The position numbers and the translations under genes were made by a program. Below, one piece after another: positions 1 through 10,000 of a stretch of 64,000 nt of DNA; the stretch's first letter is position 1; every line of letters begins with the position of its first letter. The notes beneath the pieces are model-generated. The model saw nothing but the letters and a program-made list of their open reading frames with translations, had not been told where the DNA came from and ran no database searches. This DNA comes from Chloroflexi bacterium TSY (lineage in GTDB: Bacteria; Chloroflexota; Anaerolineae; Caldilineales; Caldilineaceae). The stretch is from NCBI GenBank assembly GCA_019217005.1, contig JAHBNG010000077.1:1-64000 (forward strand), written 5' to 3'.

Positions 1-21
1 ATTTTATTTTTTGGATTGGCC
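1..21. mobile_element. Terminal end of an ISAzo13-type IS copy cut by the window edge
   Basis: The first 21 bases are identical to the GGATTGGCC-ending terminus of the complete IS copies at 18328-19630 and 24080-25380. The window therefore opens on the last bases of a third copy. It lies directly against an open reading frame that continues to the edge, so the gene that follows has probably lost its true 5' end to this insertion. Confidence 0.8.
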
Positions 22-1520
22 TTAGTGCAATGGGTGAGTTCTCGGTAGGGGACGATTTGAGTATCTTCCCCGTCAGCCTACCACCATCTCATTTGGCTCA
101 GCAGGACTACCAGAACGTCCATGACCAAGCCAGGGCTCTGCTGGACATCGGTCTAAATTTCCGCTTGATCGATCTGCAACTGCCACCCACCTGCAGTGGT
201 GCGGATGTAGGTGACTGCCAGCAGAACTATTCAGACTTCAACAACGGACGCATCTTCTATCGCTACTGTGCCACCTTCAACGAGATCGACGTCAATGGTT
301 ACTGTCGCTCATTCGATGAGCTTTCACAGACAGAACAGCTTGAGCGCATTCCCGATCTTTCGCCTACGCTACCGTTAGAGGGAGAGAAGGATATCCGCAA
401 TAAGCTAATCCGAGCGCGCGAGATGTTTGGTTTCCTCTCACTGGCTGAACCACCCGACATCATCATTGAGGTCGACGGCCAGGAGCGTGCCATGCGCGAA
501 ATTGGCCAGACAGGGGTACTCACCGCTACACGCGAGATTGCCACAATCCACATGATTTTTGGCAATGAGTTTATGGTCGACGCCATGGATTATCGCTTCA
601 GCGGTGGGGATCCGCGAGCCGAGCAGATCGTCAACGAGGAGATTCGCCAACTAGAGCAGGCGTTGGAGCAGTTTACGTTGGCAGTCGATACGTTGAGCCA
701 TGCCTTCAACGCAGATTTCGGCGGTCCCAATGGCGCCAACATTGGAGACTTCTTTGGTCAGAAGGAGTTTGAGCTATTCGGCCTGGTCAGCGAACGAATG
801 GTCCTCACGATAGGCGAGATGGCCGACCGTTATCGCCAACTTGGCAATGACCAGCGAGCCTTAGAGCTCTACGCCGAAGCATTTGCCAATCAATATGTAC
901 AGGCCATGGTGCTGGCAAACAGCGCAACCGAGCGGAACGAAAACTTTGCCGAACACGGTGGATGGGAGGTCATTTCCAATTTGGAGACATTGCGCGCCCG
1001 CGCCCAGGCCATCCACGATGGGATCAACCCATTTGGTTTTGTTGACAACTACGTGCCGCTGCAAACCTATGTCGAGCTCCGCAACCTGACCCGCGCCGAC
1101 TTCCTGCGCGACAGCACCGAGGATGAAGACCGGGCCGCCAACGCGCAGCGAGAGTTTGACCAGAACCGCACTGCCATGAACCGGGAAATCCAGAATCTGC
1201 GCCTGGCCTACGATTCTCAGCTTCTGGAGCTCTGCGGCACAACCGATGATGACTTCGCAACCTGTGATGAAGATGGCGGCCTCATGCGGCAGAACTTTCA
1301 CAACATTAGTAGCGCCTTCTTACGGATTCAACAGATCCAAACCCGACTGCGCAACATCGGCAAACAAATGGAAATTGAGCAAGACCGTACCGGGGAAGTG
1401 ATCCGCATTACGTTGGAGAATGGCGCACAGATGGCATTGCTGGAATATGAAAAGGGCGTCATCAGTTCGTACCGCACAACGGAAGCCGTTGTCGAATCGG
1501 AAACAGATGAAACCTACTAT
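22..1520 (+). pseudogene. Large secreted/toxin-type protein, N-terminal part (IS-disrupted)
   Basis: The frame is open from the window edge; the first ATG inside is at 30, but the gene was probably longer before the IS at 1-21 landed. About 497 residues are visible, rich in charged amphipathic helix, with several Cys pairs (residues 50-95). The frame meets the IS982 element at 1521. Joining 1520 to 2531, with one copy of the 6-bp duplication TACTAT, restores a continuous frame to 3838 (932 residues from the ATG at 30). I do not recognise the family with certainty. Its position just upstream of an SpvB/RHS toxin suggests an A-component-like or other co-secreted partner; that is inference. Reading 30-1526 as a complete gene would include two codons of the IS. 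Confidence 0.6.
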
Positions 1521-2524
1521 ACCTGAATTCGGGGTTCGAATTAGACAAGGGCAGGGAGAGCAAGGTCATCAGCGCGTAAATTGAGAGAAGGCTTTTGTGG
1601 CTGCCAAGAGTAAGAAATGAGGCCACAAAGAACATTGACGAGAAAGTTGTGAGGGCTGCGATGGCGAGTGTGAGAGATTTGAGAGATATTCTTGAGCTGG
1701 TCATTGATGGTCTCGATGATAGAGCGTTTGCGAGAGAAAATGCGATCCAGTAAAGTGAGAAGAGCCGGTTTCATGTTTTTTCTTGATGGGTGTGACGAGT
1801 CGAAGATTGTGGTGTTCAAGTAAGTCTGTGGTGAGCCATTCGGCAATGTAGCCCTTATCGCCGAAGAGTTTGCCCCAGAGGTCTTGAGCCATGTGGGGGA
1901 ACAGGTTCGCGGTCATCGACGTTGGCAGGCGTGATGTGAAAGGAGAGAATCTCCCCACAGTCGTTGACAATCAGATGCAGCTTGAAGCCATAGAACCAGC
2001 CCATGGATGTCTTGCCTCGTTTGGCGAGTTTTGCAAAGACTTTGTGACGAGGAATGCGCAGATTGTGACAGACTGGCAGAGGCGTTGCATCCACGAAATT
2101 GATCCCTGTTGACTGACCCAACCGACTCCGCATGTAACTACAGAGTGGCACCAGTGTCCCTGGTGTGTACTCGACGAATCGACTGTAACTCACCAGGTTG
2201 GGAAATTCGCTCTTCAACTCTTTTTGTACATGCTTTGTGTAATATTTCTTGAAGCATCTGTAGTCTGATTGATGGAAGTAGATTAGGATCGTCATGATTT
2301 CACTCAAATACATCTGCCGTTTGGGTCCACTCGGTTTCTCTCCATTCTGCAGCAGATACAACGCCCACGCTGGCTCAAATAGCAGGCAGAAATCATCGAC
2401 ATCTGTAAATAGTTCGAGTATACTCATTTCTAGCACCTTTCTTTGCTGGTTGATGGGTTTTGCTATCTTCATTTTACCAGCAAAGAAAGGTGCTTTTTCC
2501 TTTTTTCTAACCCCGAATTCAGGT
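1521..2524 (-). mobile_element. IS982-family insertion sequence
   Basis: A 1004-bp element with 16-bp perfect inverted ends (ACCTGAATTCGGGGTT) and a 6-bp target duplication TACTAT at 1515-1520 and 2525-2530. It carries one transposase on the minus strand, broken by two frameshifts. It splits the large open frame that runs from the window edge to 3838; removing it with one duplication restores that frame exactly. Confidence 0.93.
1541..2430 (-). pseudogene. IS982-family transposase, frameshifted
   Basis: The N-terminal two thirds (2430 down to about 1905) has the features typical of IS982 transposases: an FCLLFEPAW-type helical start, then INFVDATPLPVCHN containing the first catalytic Asp, and the stretch GWFYGFKLHL. 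The reading frame changes near 1905, at a run of five C, and again near 1775, at a run of A. The C-terminal third (DKGY region, then [14 protein letters not shown]) therefore lies in two other frames. The start at 2430 follows AAAGGTG. As written it cannot make a full transposase, unless the homopolymer indels are sequence errors. Confidence 0.85.
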
Positions 2525-3838
2525 TACTATGGAGGCGAATTCCGATCAAGTGTTACCATGGGCGTTCCCATCGTTGGGAAGGCAAAATTTGGTATCGATT
2601 GGGAAACAACGGTTTCTGGATTCATCGGATATAGACACTCGTCGGCCACAACCACCTCAGTTACCACTGTCTGGGATCCGTCGGCGGAAGAACTGGGCGC
2701 AATCAACGGTGTACAAGCCCTACAAAACGCAATAGTCCAGGCAGAGATCGCCAATGCCAATAGCGAAGCCACCATCCGAAACCTGATGCTGCAGCAGGCC
2801 GAGGTGATGATCGAACTAGATATTGCCATCCAGGAATGGAATCGACTGGCGGATGAACATAAACGACTCAGAGAACGCTATCACAATCTACTCAACCTCC
2901 GCGCACAGGCACAGGCAGATCTGGCCAACAGCAATCTGAGCAATCCCGCCTTCCGCTTACTGCGCGACCACACAACAGTAGAGGCGGCTCGCAGTCACGG
3001 TCTGGCAGCCCAGTTCGGCTATCTGACGGCCAAAGCCTTGGAGTACGAGTTTCTCGCTCGCTACCCATCGCTCAACGATATATTCAAAGCGCGTACGGCA
3101 GACGACATCGACAACTATCTCAAAGACTTGGAAGCATTCCGCGTGGCCATTGGGTCACCGGGCGAACGCAATTTGTTCCCCTATACGATCTCGTTGGCGA
3201 AGGACATTCTGGGCCTGAGCGACGAAAATCTGGATCCCACCGAGGCGCTCACGAGCAACCAACTGGCGCAGCTACGTCTGGATGAGTTCCAGCGAATTCT
3301 GGCTCAGAACACCATCACCGACACCGATTCAGGTGCAGCAGTTGCGATCGAGATTCCATTCAGCACGTCGCTGCTCAATGATGCGCTCTTCTCGCCCAAT
3401 ATCTGGAACAATCGCATTGCTGGCGTGGGGTTGCCGCAGGAGGTGCCGAATGCCAACGGTATCAGTCTCAACGTATTGACCCGTCAGTTTGGCGACATCG
3501 GCACGCCAGCAATCCAGCTTACGCATGGTGGTCATGCATCTTATCGCACCTCAATCGGCGAGATTGTGGAATATGTACCAGAGAATGCCAAGCTCTCTGG
3601 CTACCCAGTGCCGCGGGGGTTCGAAAGCAAAACCAAGACAGCGACCATCCTGGCGTCGGTCAACGGAAACGGACGGGGCAAGCCCAGCAGTGCGCTCTTC
3701 AACCGCAGTGTGGCTGCTTCAGGCTGGGTGCTGCGCATTGACCTGCATTCACCTTTCAATAAAGATCTGACCGTTAATCAGCTCGAGGACATCGAAATTT
3801 CGATGGATACGACGGGAATTGCGCTGGCTGCGCAATAG
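2525..3838 (+). pseudogene. Large secreted/toxin-type protein, C-terminal part
   Basis: This continues the frame cut at 1520; about 435 residues are encoded after the IS. A long helical stretch (AQAQADLAN region, about 2860-2960) is followed by beta-rich sequence ending in SGWVLRIDLHSPF and LEDIEISMDT. The last 120 residues, a W..RI.G motif followed by alternating strands, faintly resemble the C-terminal B-component-binding beta domain of Tc toxin A subunits. That resemblance is by eye only. An alternative frame start inside the IS (2294) is an artefact of the insertion. The secreted-protein gene at 3853 follows 14 bp after the stop, suggesting one operon. Confidence 0.6.
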
Positions 3839-3852
3839 AGGAGTAAGCAACT

Positions 3853-4776
3853 ATGAATTACAAAACGAGAATCCATCTATCCCAGATCCTGCCCTTAGCT
3901 GTGGTGCTTCTCTTGTTAGCTGCCGTCGCCGTCAACGGCACGGAATCGACTCGGCCGATCCCTGCGTCGGCCATCAAAGAGCAACAGCAGACAACGGACA
4001 TCGATACCCTTGGCGGAACCTACGCTGGCGTGGTCATTGTGTCAGACCCTGCTGCACTCGGCTCATTAGATCTGGTGCTCGATATCACCAGCGGTGAGAA
4101 CAATACCCTTTCAGGTAGCGTAAACGCCGCTCGCACACAGGTCTTTCTGGGTGGCCCAACCATTGCAGGCACGATTTCCGCCAGTGATGATATCACGCCC
4201 ACGGTCCAGATCGAGTCAGAGATATTCGACAGTGTCGTCTCAGGGCGCGAAGTCCAACGCCAGTTCACGTTGACAGGCGATATCCTGGACAAGGGGAACA
4301 AGCTCCAGGGAGAGTACACCGAAACAATCACTGGCTTCACGCCCAAACCGCTTCACGTCACGGGGACATTTCTGGTACTACGACCTGGTGGCTCTATTGC
4401 TGTGATTGAGAACCCAGACACCCCAACTGCAACGCCCACGCGCCAAAGCGATCCCGCGGCAGCCACGCCAACACATACGCCAACATTGACTCCGACTCAG
4501 CCAGGTCAAACCGATCAGCCAACTGAGACGCCGACACGGCCAGCCCAGGGCGATCCAGCAACGCCAACGCCAACATCGACCCGACCGACCAACGCTGATC
4601 CAACAAATGGGAATAACGTTACCTTCTTGCCCTTGTTGGCCAATCGTGTGCAATCTGTACGCGGCGCAGCGATTAGAGTAGTTGAATCTGCGATAACGCC
4701 TACACCAGCCGATCCAGGAGCAACGGCAACGCGACCGCCTATCTCAGTTTATCTACCAATTTTCGTTAAAGAATAA
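3853..4776 (+). CDS. Secreted Thr/Pro-rich protein with FLPLL / YLPIF C-terminal motifs
   Basis: A GAGGAG ribosome site precedes the ATG. The protein (307 aa) has a Sec signal peptide at residues 1-30, with hydrophobic core ILPLAVVLLLLAAVAV, then a beta-rich domain to about residue 180. A low-complexity Thr/Pro linker (TPT, TPTPTPT-like) follows, and then the motif VTFLPLLAN. A second short TP linker leads to a terminal VYLPIFVKE. Extracellular proteins of this phylum often carry a TP-rich linker and end in an aromatic-Leu-Pro-Leu motif, probably a sorting or anchoring signal (inference from general familiarity). Here the motif occurs twice. The gene lies between the large disrupted protein and the SpvB/RHS toxin and may be a surface partner of the toxin. 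Confidence 0.75.
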   Translation: MNYKTRIHLSQILPLAVVLLLLAAVAVNGTESTRPIPASAIKEQQQTTDIDTLGGTYAGVVIVSDPAALGSLDLVLDITSGENNTLSGSVNAARTQVFLGGPTIAGTISASDDITPTVQIESEIFDSVVSGREVQRQFTLTGDILDKGNKLQGEYTETITGFTPKPLHVTGTFLVLRPGGSIAVIENPDTPTATPTRQSDPAAATPTHTPTLTPTQPGQTDQPTETPTRPAQGDPATPTPTSTRPTNADPTNGNNVTFLPLLANRVQSVRGAAIRVVESAITPTPADPGATATRPPISVYLPIFVKE

Positions 4777-4782
4777 AGTCAA

Positions 4783-5146
4783 ATCGTAGGTCCCGCCGGA
4801 GACGGGACAAGCAGCAAGAGCATGACCTCTTCCAAGTGATGATCCAGGGCACTTGATACCTGACGGCGAATCGTAGGTCCCGTCTCCGGCGGGACAAGCA
4901 GCAAGAGCACGACCTCTTCCAAGTGATGATCCAGGGCACTTGATACCCGTCACACAGGGATGTGTGACCTACGATTCCACGATTCAGACTATCCGGTCAT
5001 AGTCAACAACTCAGACAGCACTTTCAAGCCTGACGGCAAATCGTAGGTCCCGTCTCCGGCGGGACAAACAGCAAGATCGTGACCTCTTCCAAGTGATGCT
5101 CCAGGCCGCTTGACACCTGTCACACAAGGATGTGTGACCTACGATT
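4783..5146. repeat. Cluster of three direct repeats with palindromic cores
   Basis: Three copies of an approximately 85-bp unit start near 4784, 4869 and 5038. Each has a core of TCCCGTCTCCGGCGGGAC type followed by a conserved AAGCAGCAAGA...GACCTCTTCCAAGTGATG segment. Two short dyads around GTCACACA...TGTGTGAC follow copies two and three. No coding potential is seen; antisense frames here only translate the repeat. It fills most of the 720-bp gap between the secreted protein and the next small gene. Confidence 0.8.
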
Positions 5147-5207
5147 CTGCCGATCAGCGTGTGCTTGGAATGCGGGATTTCCTTTGGCGTTTATGCGTAT
5201 AAGAATC

Positions 5208-5362
5208 GGGGTGGTTCATTTTAGGCGGACAATTAGGTTTACATTTTTGCAAAGAGAAAAGATGTTTATATTTTCTACTTTGAGCCATGCTCAGGCAGAA
5301 AATGACCTCATATAGATTTTTATCTATGTATCAAAAGTGTAAACCTAATTCTGAACCACCCC
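5208..5362. mobile_element. 155-bp MITE-like element, copy 1 (subfamily A)
   Basis: Terminal inverted repeats GGGGTGGTTC...GAACCACCCC, internal dyad around TATAGATTTTTATCTATG, and an 8-bp target duplication TAAGAATC (5200-5207 and 5363-5370). No coding capacity. Near-identical to the copies at 52428 and 58593, and to the inverted copy at 26968. Confidence 0.92.
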
Positions 5363-5498
5363 TAAGAATCCAATCAAATAGAAATGGCTCATCTACCACA
5401 AATGTGCGCGGCAAACGATTGGTGTCAGAGGAATTCATCCGGTTGCACACATTTGGGAGATAAGCGAATAGAAATTCAGCAAGACAAACTTCGAGCGA

Positions 5499-5687
5499 AT
5501 GATGAATAGAACATTGACAATCGTCTTACAAGTCTTTGGCTATCTGTGTCTTCTTGCAATGAGCACAACAATTCAGATCGAGCAGATAGTTAAGTTCGAA
5601 CCTCCGGTGCTGGTGAGAGTAACCGTTGGTCTTATAGGAATCTCTCTCCTGCTCATAGGGGCAATTTGGATGCAGAGAATCAAGTAA
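5499..5687 (+). CDS. Small hypothetical membrane protein
   Basis: 62 residues with two predicted transmembrane segments: residues 7-24 (IVLQVFGYLCLLAM) and 38-58 (VRVTVGLIGISLLLIGAIW), with a short loop between and a positively charged C-terminus (MQRIK). No clear ribosome site precedes the tandem ATG ATG start, and the family is not recognised. It lies 68 bp upstream of the SpvB/RHS toxin start on the same strand, so co-transcription is possible. A small hydrophobic partner or immunity-like role cannot be judged from sequence. Confidence 0.45.
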   Translation: MMNRTLTIVLQVFGYLCLLAMSTTIQIEQIVKFEPPVLVRVTVGLIGISLLLIGAIWMQRIK

Positions 5688-5755
5688 CTTATGAAATCGG
5701 AATTAAATAACTTAAACAGATTCTTCGTTTCACTCGAGAAAGAAGGATTGCGATA

Positions 5756-7015
5756 ATGGCAAAATTCTATCAAAACAATATAGGTCAACAATTGATCCTA
5801 CATGGATTCAATCAAAACTTAAGAACATTTATACTTTTACTCACAATCACAATTCTCACTGCACTGCCCAATTTGGCTTACGCCCAGGACAAATCAGGCG
5901 TAAAGCCCAGCGTCATTTCACTTCCCTCCGGTCCTGGCTCGCTAGAAGGATTGGGTGAGAGCTTCGAGCCAAACTTGAGCACGGGCACCTCTAGCTACCC
6001 GGTCAAGTTCACAGCAGCACCTGGCCGCGTCGGCTTCCAACCGCAACTTTCCCTGAACTATAACGGCGGCAACAAAAATGGTGAGTGGGGCGTGGGCTGG
6101 AATTTGAGCGAACCCTGCATTCAGCGCCGCACCGATGATGGCATTCCCTCCTACAATGACTTGCAGGATACCTTCATCCACTGTTCGGGGGAAAAGCTGG
6201 TCCGGCTCACCAATGGCGACTACCGCTTCGAAAACGAGAGTTCGTTCATGCGTTTTCGGAGATTGGAGAATAGTGGATGGGAGGCCCATTCACCCAATGG
6301 CATCCGCTATCTCTTCGGCGAGACCGAGAATGCCCGCGTCACCAACTCGATGGGTATCTTCCGCTGGGAGTTGGAACGCGTCATCGACACACACGGCAAT
6401 GAGATGCGCTACATCTATCTACACGACGGTGGCCACGCCTACCTACGCGAAATCCGCTATAACTTCGGTCAGGATGCGCAGGGGCAGAGCACCTCAGGTC
6501 GCGCGGCAAAGAACCCTAGCGCCTCAAGTGGAGCGGTAAATATAGATAAGGTCTACAACGCAGTGATTTTCAACTACGAGCCGCGTCCCGACACCTTCAC
6601 CGACCGACGCAGCGGCGCCCCCATCCGCATGGGGTTACGCGGCACGAATGTGGAGATGTGGTCGCTGGGGAAGTTGGTGCGCGCCTATGCGTTTACATAT
6701 GAACCAGAGCGCTCCACTGGCGTCTATTCGCTGCTCACCAGCGTCACCCAAGTCGGTGATGACGGCAAGAGCACCTTGCCACCCCACACCTTCACCTACA
6801 CGCAATTCGATCCAACCGCCTATGAGGTGGTGACGATGCAAAATTCACCACCTGTCAGCCTGCTCAACCCAGATGTTGATTTGATCAGTATATTCTGCAA
6901 TACACTCCCAGGTATCCTCCATACAACTGAGAGTGGCGAACACCGCTTCTACATCAATCGAGGCAAGGGGCGCTGGGATCCCCCAGCCCATTATTCCTCA
7001 GAATTCTCCGGCTGA
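5756..7015 (+). CDS. SpvB-domain N-terminal part of a Tc/RHS toxin (frameshift from next entry)
   Basis: A signal peptide occupies residues 1-44 (core FILLLTITILTALP, likely cleavage after AYA). A classic SpvB/TcB N-terminal domain follows: ISLPSGPGSLEGLGESF, then SYPVKFTAAPGRVGFQP, LSLNYN and GWNLSEPCIQRRTDDG. SpvB domains form the start of the hollow B-C shell of Tc toxins that encloses the toxic C-terminus. AAGGA precedes the ATG. The frame ends at 7015, but homology passes into the overlapping frame below near 6978, at GGATCCCCC, a run of five C. A one-base correction would give a single protein of about 2,020 aa. Either the gene is broken or the run is miscalled. Confidence 0.88.
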   Translation: MAKFYQNNIGQQLILHGFNQNLRTFILLLTITILTALPNLAYAQDKSGVKPSVISLPSGPGSLEGLGESFEPNLSTGTSSYPVKFTAAPGRVGFQPQLSLNYNGGNKNGEWGVGWNLSEPCIQRRTDDGIPSYNDLQDTFIHCSGEKLVRLTNGDYRFENESSFMRFRRLENSGWEAHSPNGIRYLFGETENARVTNSMGIFRWELERVIDTHGNEMRYIYLHDGGHAYLREIRYNFGQDAQGQSTSGRAAKNPSASSGAVNIDKVYNAVIFNYEPRPDTFTDRRSGAPIRMGLRGTNVEMWSLGKLVRAYAFTYEPERSTGVYSLLTSVTQVGDDGKSTLPPHTFTYTQFDPTAYEVVTMQNSPPVSLLNPDVDLISIFCNTLPGILHTTESGEHRFYINRGKGRWDPPAHYSSEFSG

Positions 7016-10000
7016 GCGGCTGAGTGACCCCAATGTGTACTTAGGCGATACCAATGCAGACGGCTGTTCCGACTTCATGGTCAAAGCTGGCAACACGCCG
7101 GATTCGCCCTTCTACTATTATGCCAATCGGGGACATGGTGCGTGGCAGAAGGAAGATCGAGTGGACTTGGGGAAAGCACCAGCTCTCAACATGAACTCAC
7201 CCAACGTCACGATCAATGACTACAACAATGATGGCAGAGCCGACATCAGCGCGAAGATTGGTGACCGACTCAAGATCTGGTTGGCTCACGCGGACGGCTG
7301 GCGCAGTGAGGCCACGATTGATGTCCTTGCACCCACGGTAGGCGGTTCGGGTGGCTTCAATGATGAAGGCATCTCGGTGATCGACATGAATGGCGACAAC
7401 ATCACCGACGTGGCCGCGGCGCGCGATGGCCACATTGCGGTCTGGTATCACAACGGCAACGGCAACTACGAAAAGCCGACCACACTGCTCAACCCGCCAA
7501 GGGGTGTCGGCGATGGTGTGCTGCGCATGGGCGACCTCAACAATGATGGTGTGGGTGACCCACTCTTCATCGGCAACCGCACCATCACCTACTGGCTCAA
7601 TCTGGGCGATGGCACTCTGTCAGCCCCGATTACGTTGCAGAATACACCTGCCTACAACGCACAGAATACGGCCATCCGTGAGGCCGACATCAATGGTGAT
7701 GGTGCAGACGAGATCGTCTTCAGCAACGACCAAGGCATCCAGTATGTGGACTTTTCGACCGGACCGCAGCCGTTCCTGCTGAAGAACGTGGATAACGGTC
7801 TGGGTCGCACCATCCACATCACCTACAAATCCTCCACTGAGGATTACATTGCCGACCAGGATGCGGGCAAGCCGTGGGAACATGAACTGCCCTTCCCGGT
7901 ACAGGTGGTCAATCGAGTCACCGTCCACGATGCAAACTCAGGGGACAATTACACCATTGACTATCACTACCGCGACGGCTTCTACGACGGCGTTGAGAAA
8001 GAGTTCCGCGGCTTTATGCGCTCTCAGGAAATCAAGGTGGGCGACGAAACCGCGGCCACGACCGTGGCCCATCTGGTTTTTGATGTGGGCTTGGAGGACG
8101 AGAGTCACAAGGGTATGTTGTTGGAGAGTGAAGTGTTAAGCGAAGGTGGTCACTGTAGCGGAGACTTTCGCGGCTGTTTTGTGCGCACGGTCAACCAGTT
8201 GGAGACGCGTGTGGTGGTTGACGGATCCGAGACAGCTTCGGGAGAACCAATCGCCTATGCCTTCGTTCGGCAGACTGACTCGTTCCTCCACGAGCAGACG
8301 GCTGACCCGGTTCATCTGCGCCAGCAGTTTGCGCAGGATGAGTATGGCAACCAGACTCAGAACTTCAACTACGGCCAGGTCTGCGGAGCGGATCTCGCTT
8401 GTGGGAATGATGAGATTCTGGCCCATATCGAATATATCTATGATGAGGAGCGCTATATCTTTGACCGCGCCAAACGCATGGTTGCGACCGATATCAACGG
8501 TAACTTTGTCTCTGAATCGCGCCTCTACTACGACGGTCAACCATTCGAGGGGCTACCTCTCGGTGAGATGACTCGGGGCGACTTGACCCGCCAGACCGAG
8601 AGTCTCGGACCAAAAGGCGGCAATCGCTTTGTTTCGACCAAACGTCTTCAATATGATCAGTATGGCAATGTCATCACGATGATGGATGCCAATGGCAACC
8701 GGATCAGCGTAGAATTTGACCCGATCCAGCAGACCTTCCCAGTCGTCGAACGGCTGCATCTAGAGGAGGGGAAGTCGCTCACATATGCCGCTGCCTATCA
8801 TCATGGTTTTGGCAAAATAACCGGAGCGACCGACTACAACGGTCACGCCCACGCCTTTACCTATGACACGTTTGGCCGGATCTCCAGCACTGTTAAACCG
8901 GGTGACACGCTGGAGCAACCGACGATGACCTATACCTATCAAGTCGGTAGCCCGCGCAGCTTCATCAAAACCGAGCAGCGACAGCAGTCTGGTGCCGATG
9001 ATATGGTCACCAGCATCACATACTACGATGGGTTGGGTCGCAAATTGCAGATGCGCAGCCAAGGCACAGATGGTCGCGTCATCGTTGAGGAAGCCGTGAC
9101 CTACAATGCGCGACAGAGCGTTCGTGAACAATATCAACCCTACTTTGCCGATAGCTTTGACTATGCTGCACCCGATCCAAACTTACCTCATTCGACCCTC
9201 CACTATGACCCGATAGGGCGCACATTGCGCACAGTCAATCCTGATGGAACGTTCAGTTCGGTCATCCACAAACCGCTGGCGGAACTGCACTTTGATGAAG
9301 AGGACAACCACCCCGATTCGCCCCATCACGACACGCCCAAAACCCTTGTCTACGACGGATTGAAGCGGCTGGTGCGTGCAGAAGAGGTCAACATTGTCGA
9401 TGGACAGATCGAGTCAGATGCGACGCGCTACAAGCACAATCTGCTGGGCAACCTGACTCAGATTGTGGATGCACAGGGCAACATCAAGACAATGGAGTAC
9501 GATGCGCTGGGCCGCATGATCTCGATGAACGATCCGAACAAGGGTGAACGTCAATATGCCTATGATGATAACGGTAATTTGATCCAGATGACGGACGCAA
9601 TCGGACAAATACTCCAATATACCTACGATGCCGCCAACCGCCAAATCAGCGAACGTTGGGTCTTCAACAACGGCAAGGCGGATGTGCTCAATGCTCTCTT
9701 CCATTACGATGACGATCTATCGCCCCTCCATCCAGACGCCGAGAACACCATGGGGCAGATCAGCTACGTGGAAGATCAGACAGGTACTATCTACTTCTCA
9801 TATGATCCAGTGGGCAATCCCACTGGCGTGATTCGCCACTTTGAGGAGGAAGGGGTCACGCTGGTGACGCGCTCTGAATATGACACGATGGATCGGCTGC
9901 GTCGGTTGACCTTGGCTGATGGCTTTACCGTGAACTATGAATACGATGCCCGTGGCTTGTTGAAGCGCGTGCCGGGCTTCGTCGAGCATATTGCCTATAC

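Noticed and set aside
861..1301. Antisense frame inside the large disrupted gene
   Set aside because: Shadow frame; codon pattern and the conserved plus-strand frame explain it.
2294..2524. Independent start of the 514-residue frame at 2294
   Set aside because: These codons come from IS982 DNA read antisense to its transposase; the real gene enters at 2525.
4783..5146. CRISPR array
   Set aside because: Repeats are ~85 bp, only three, and no short unique spacers of constant length alternate with them; no cas genes nearby.
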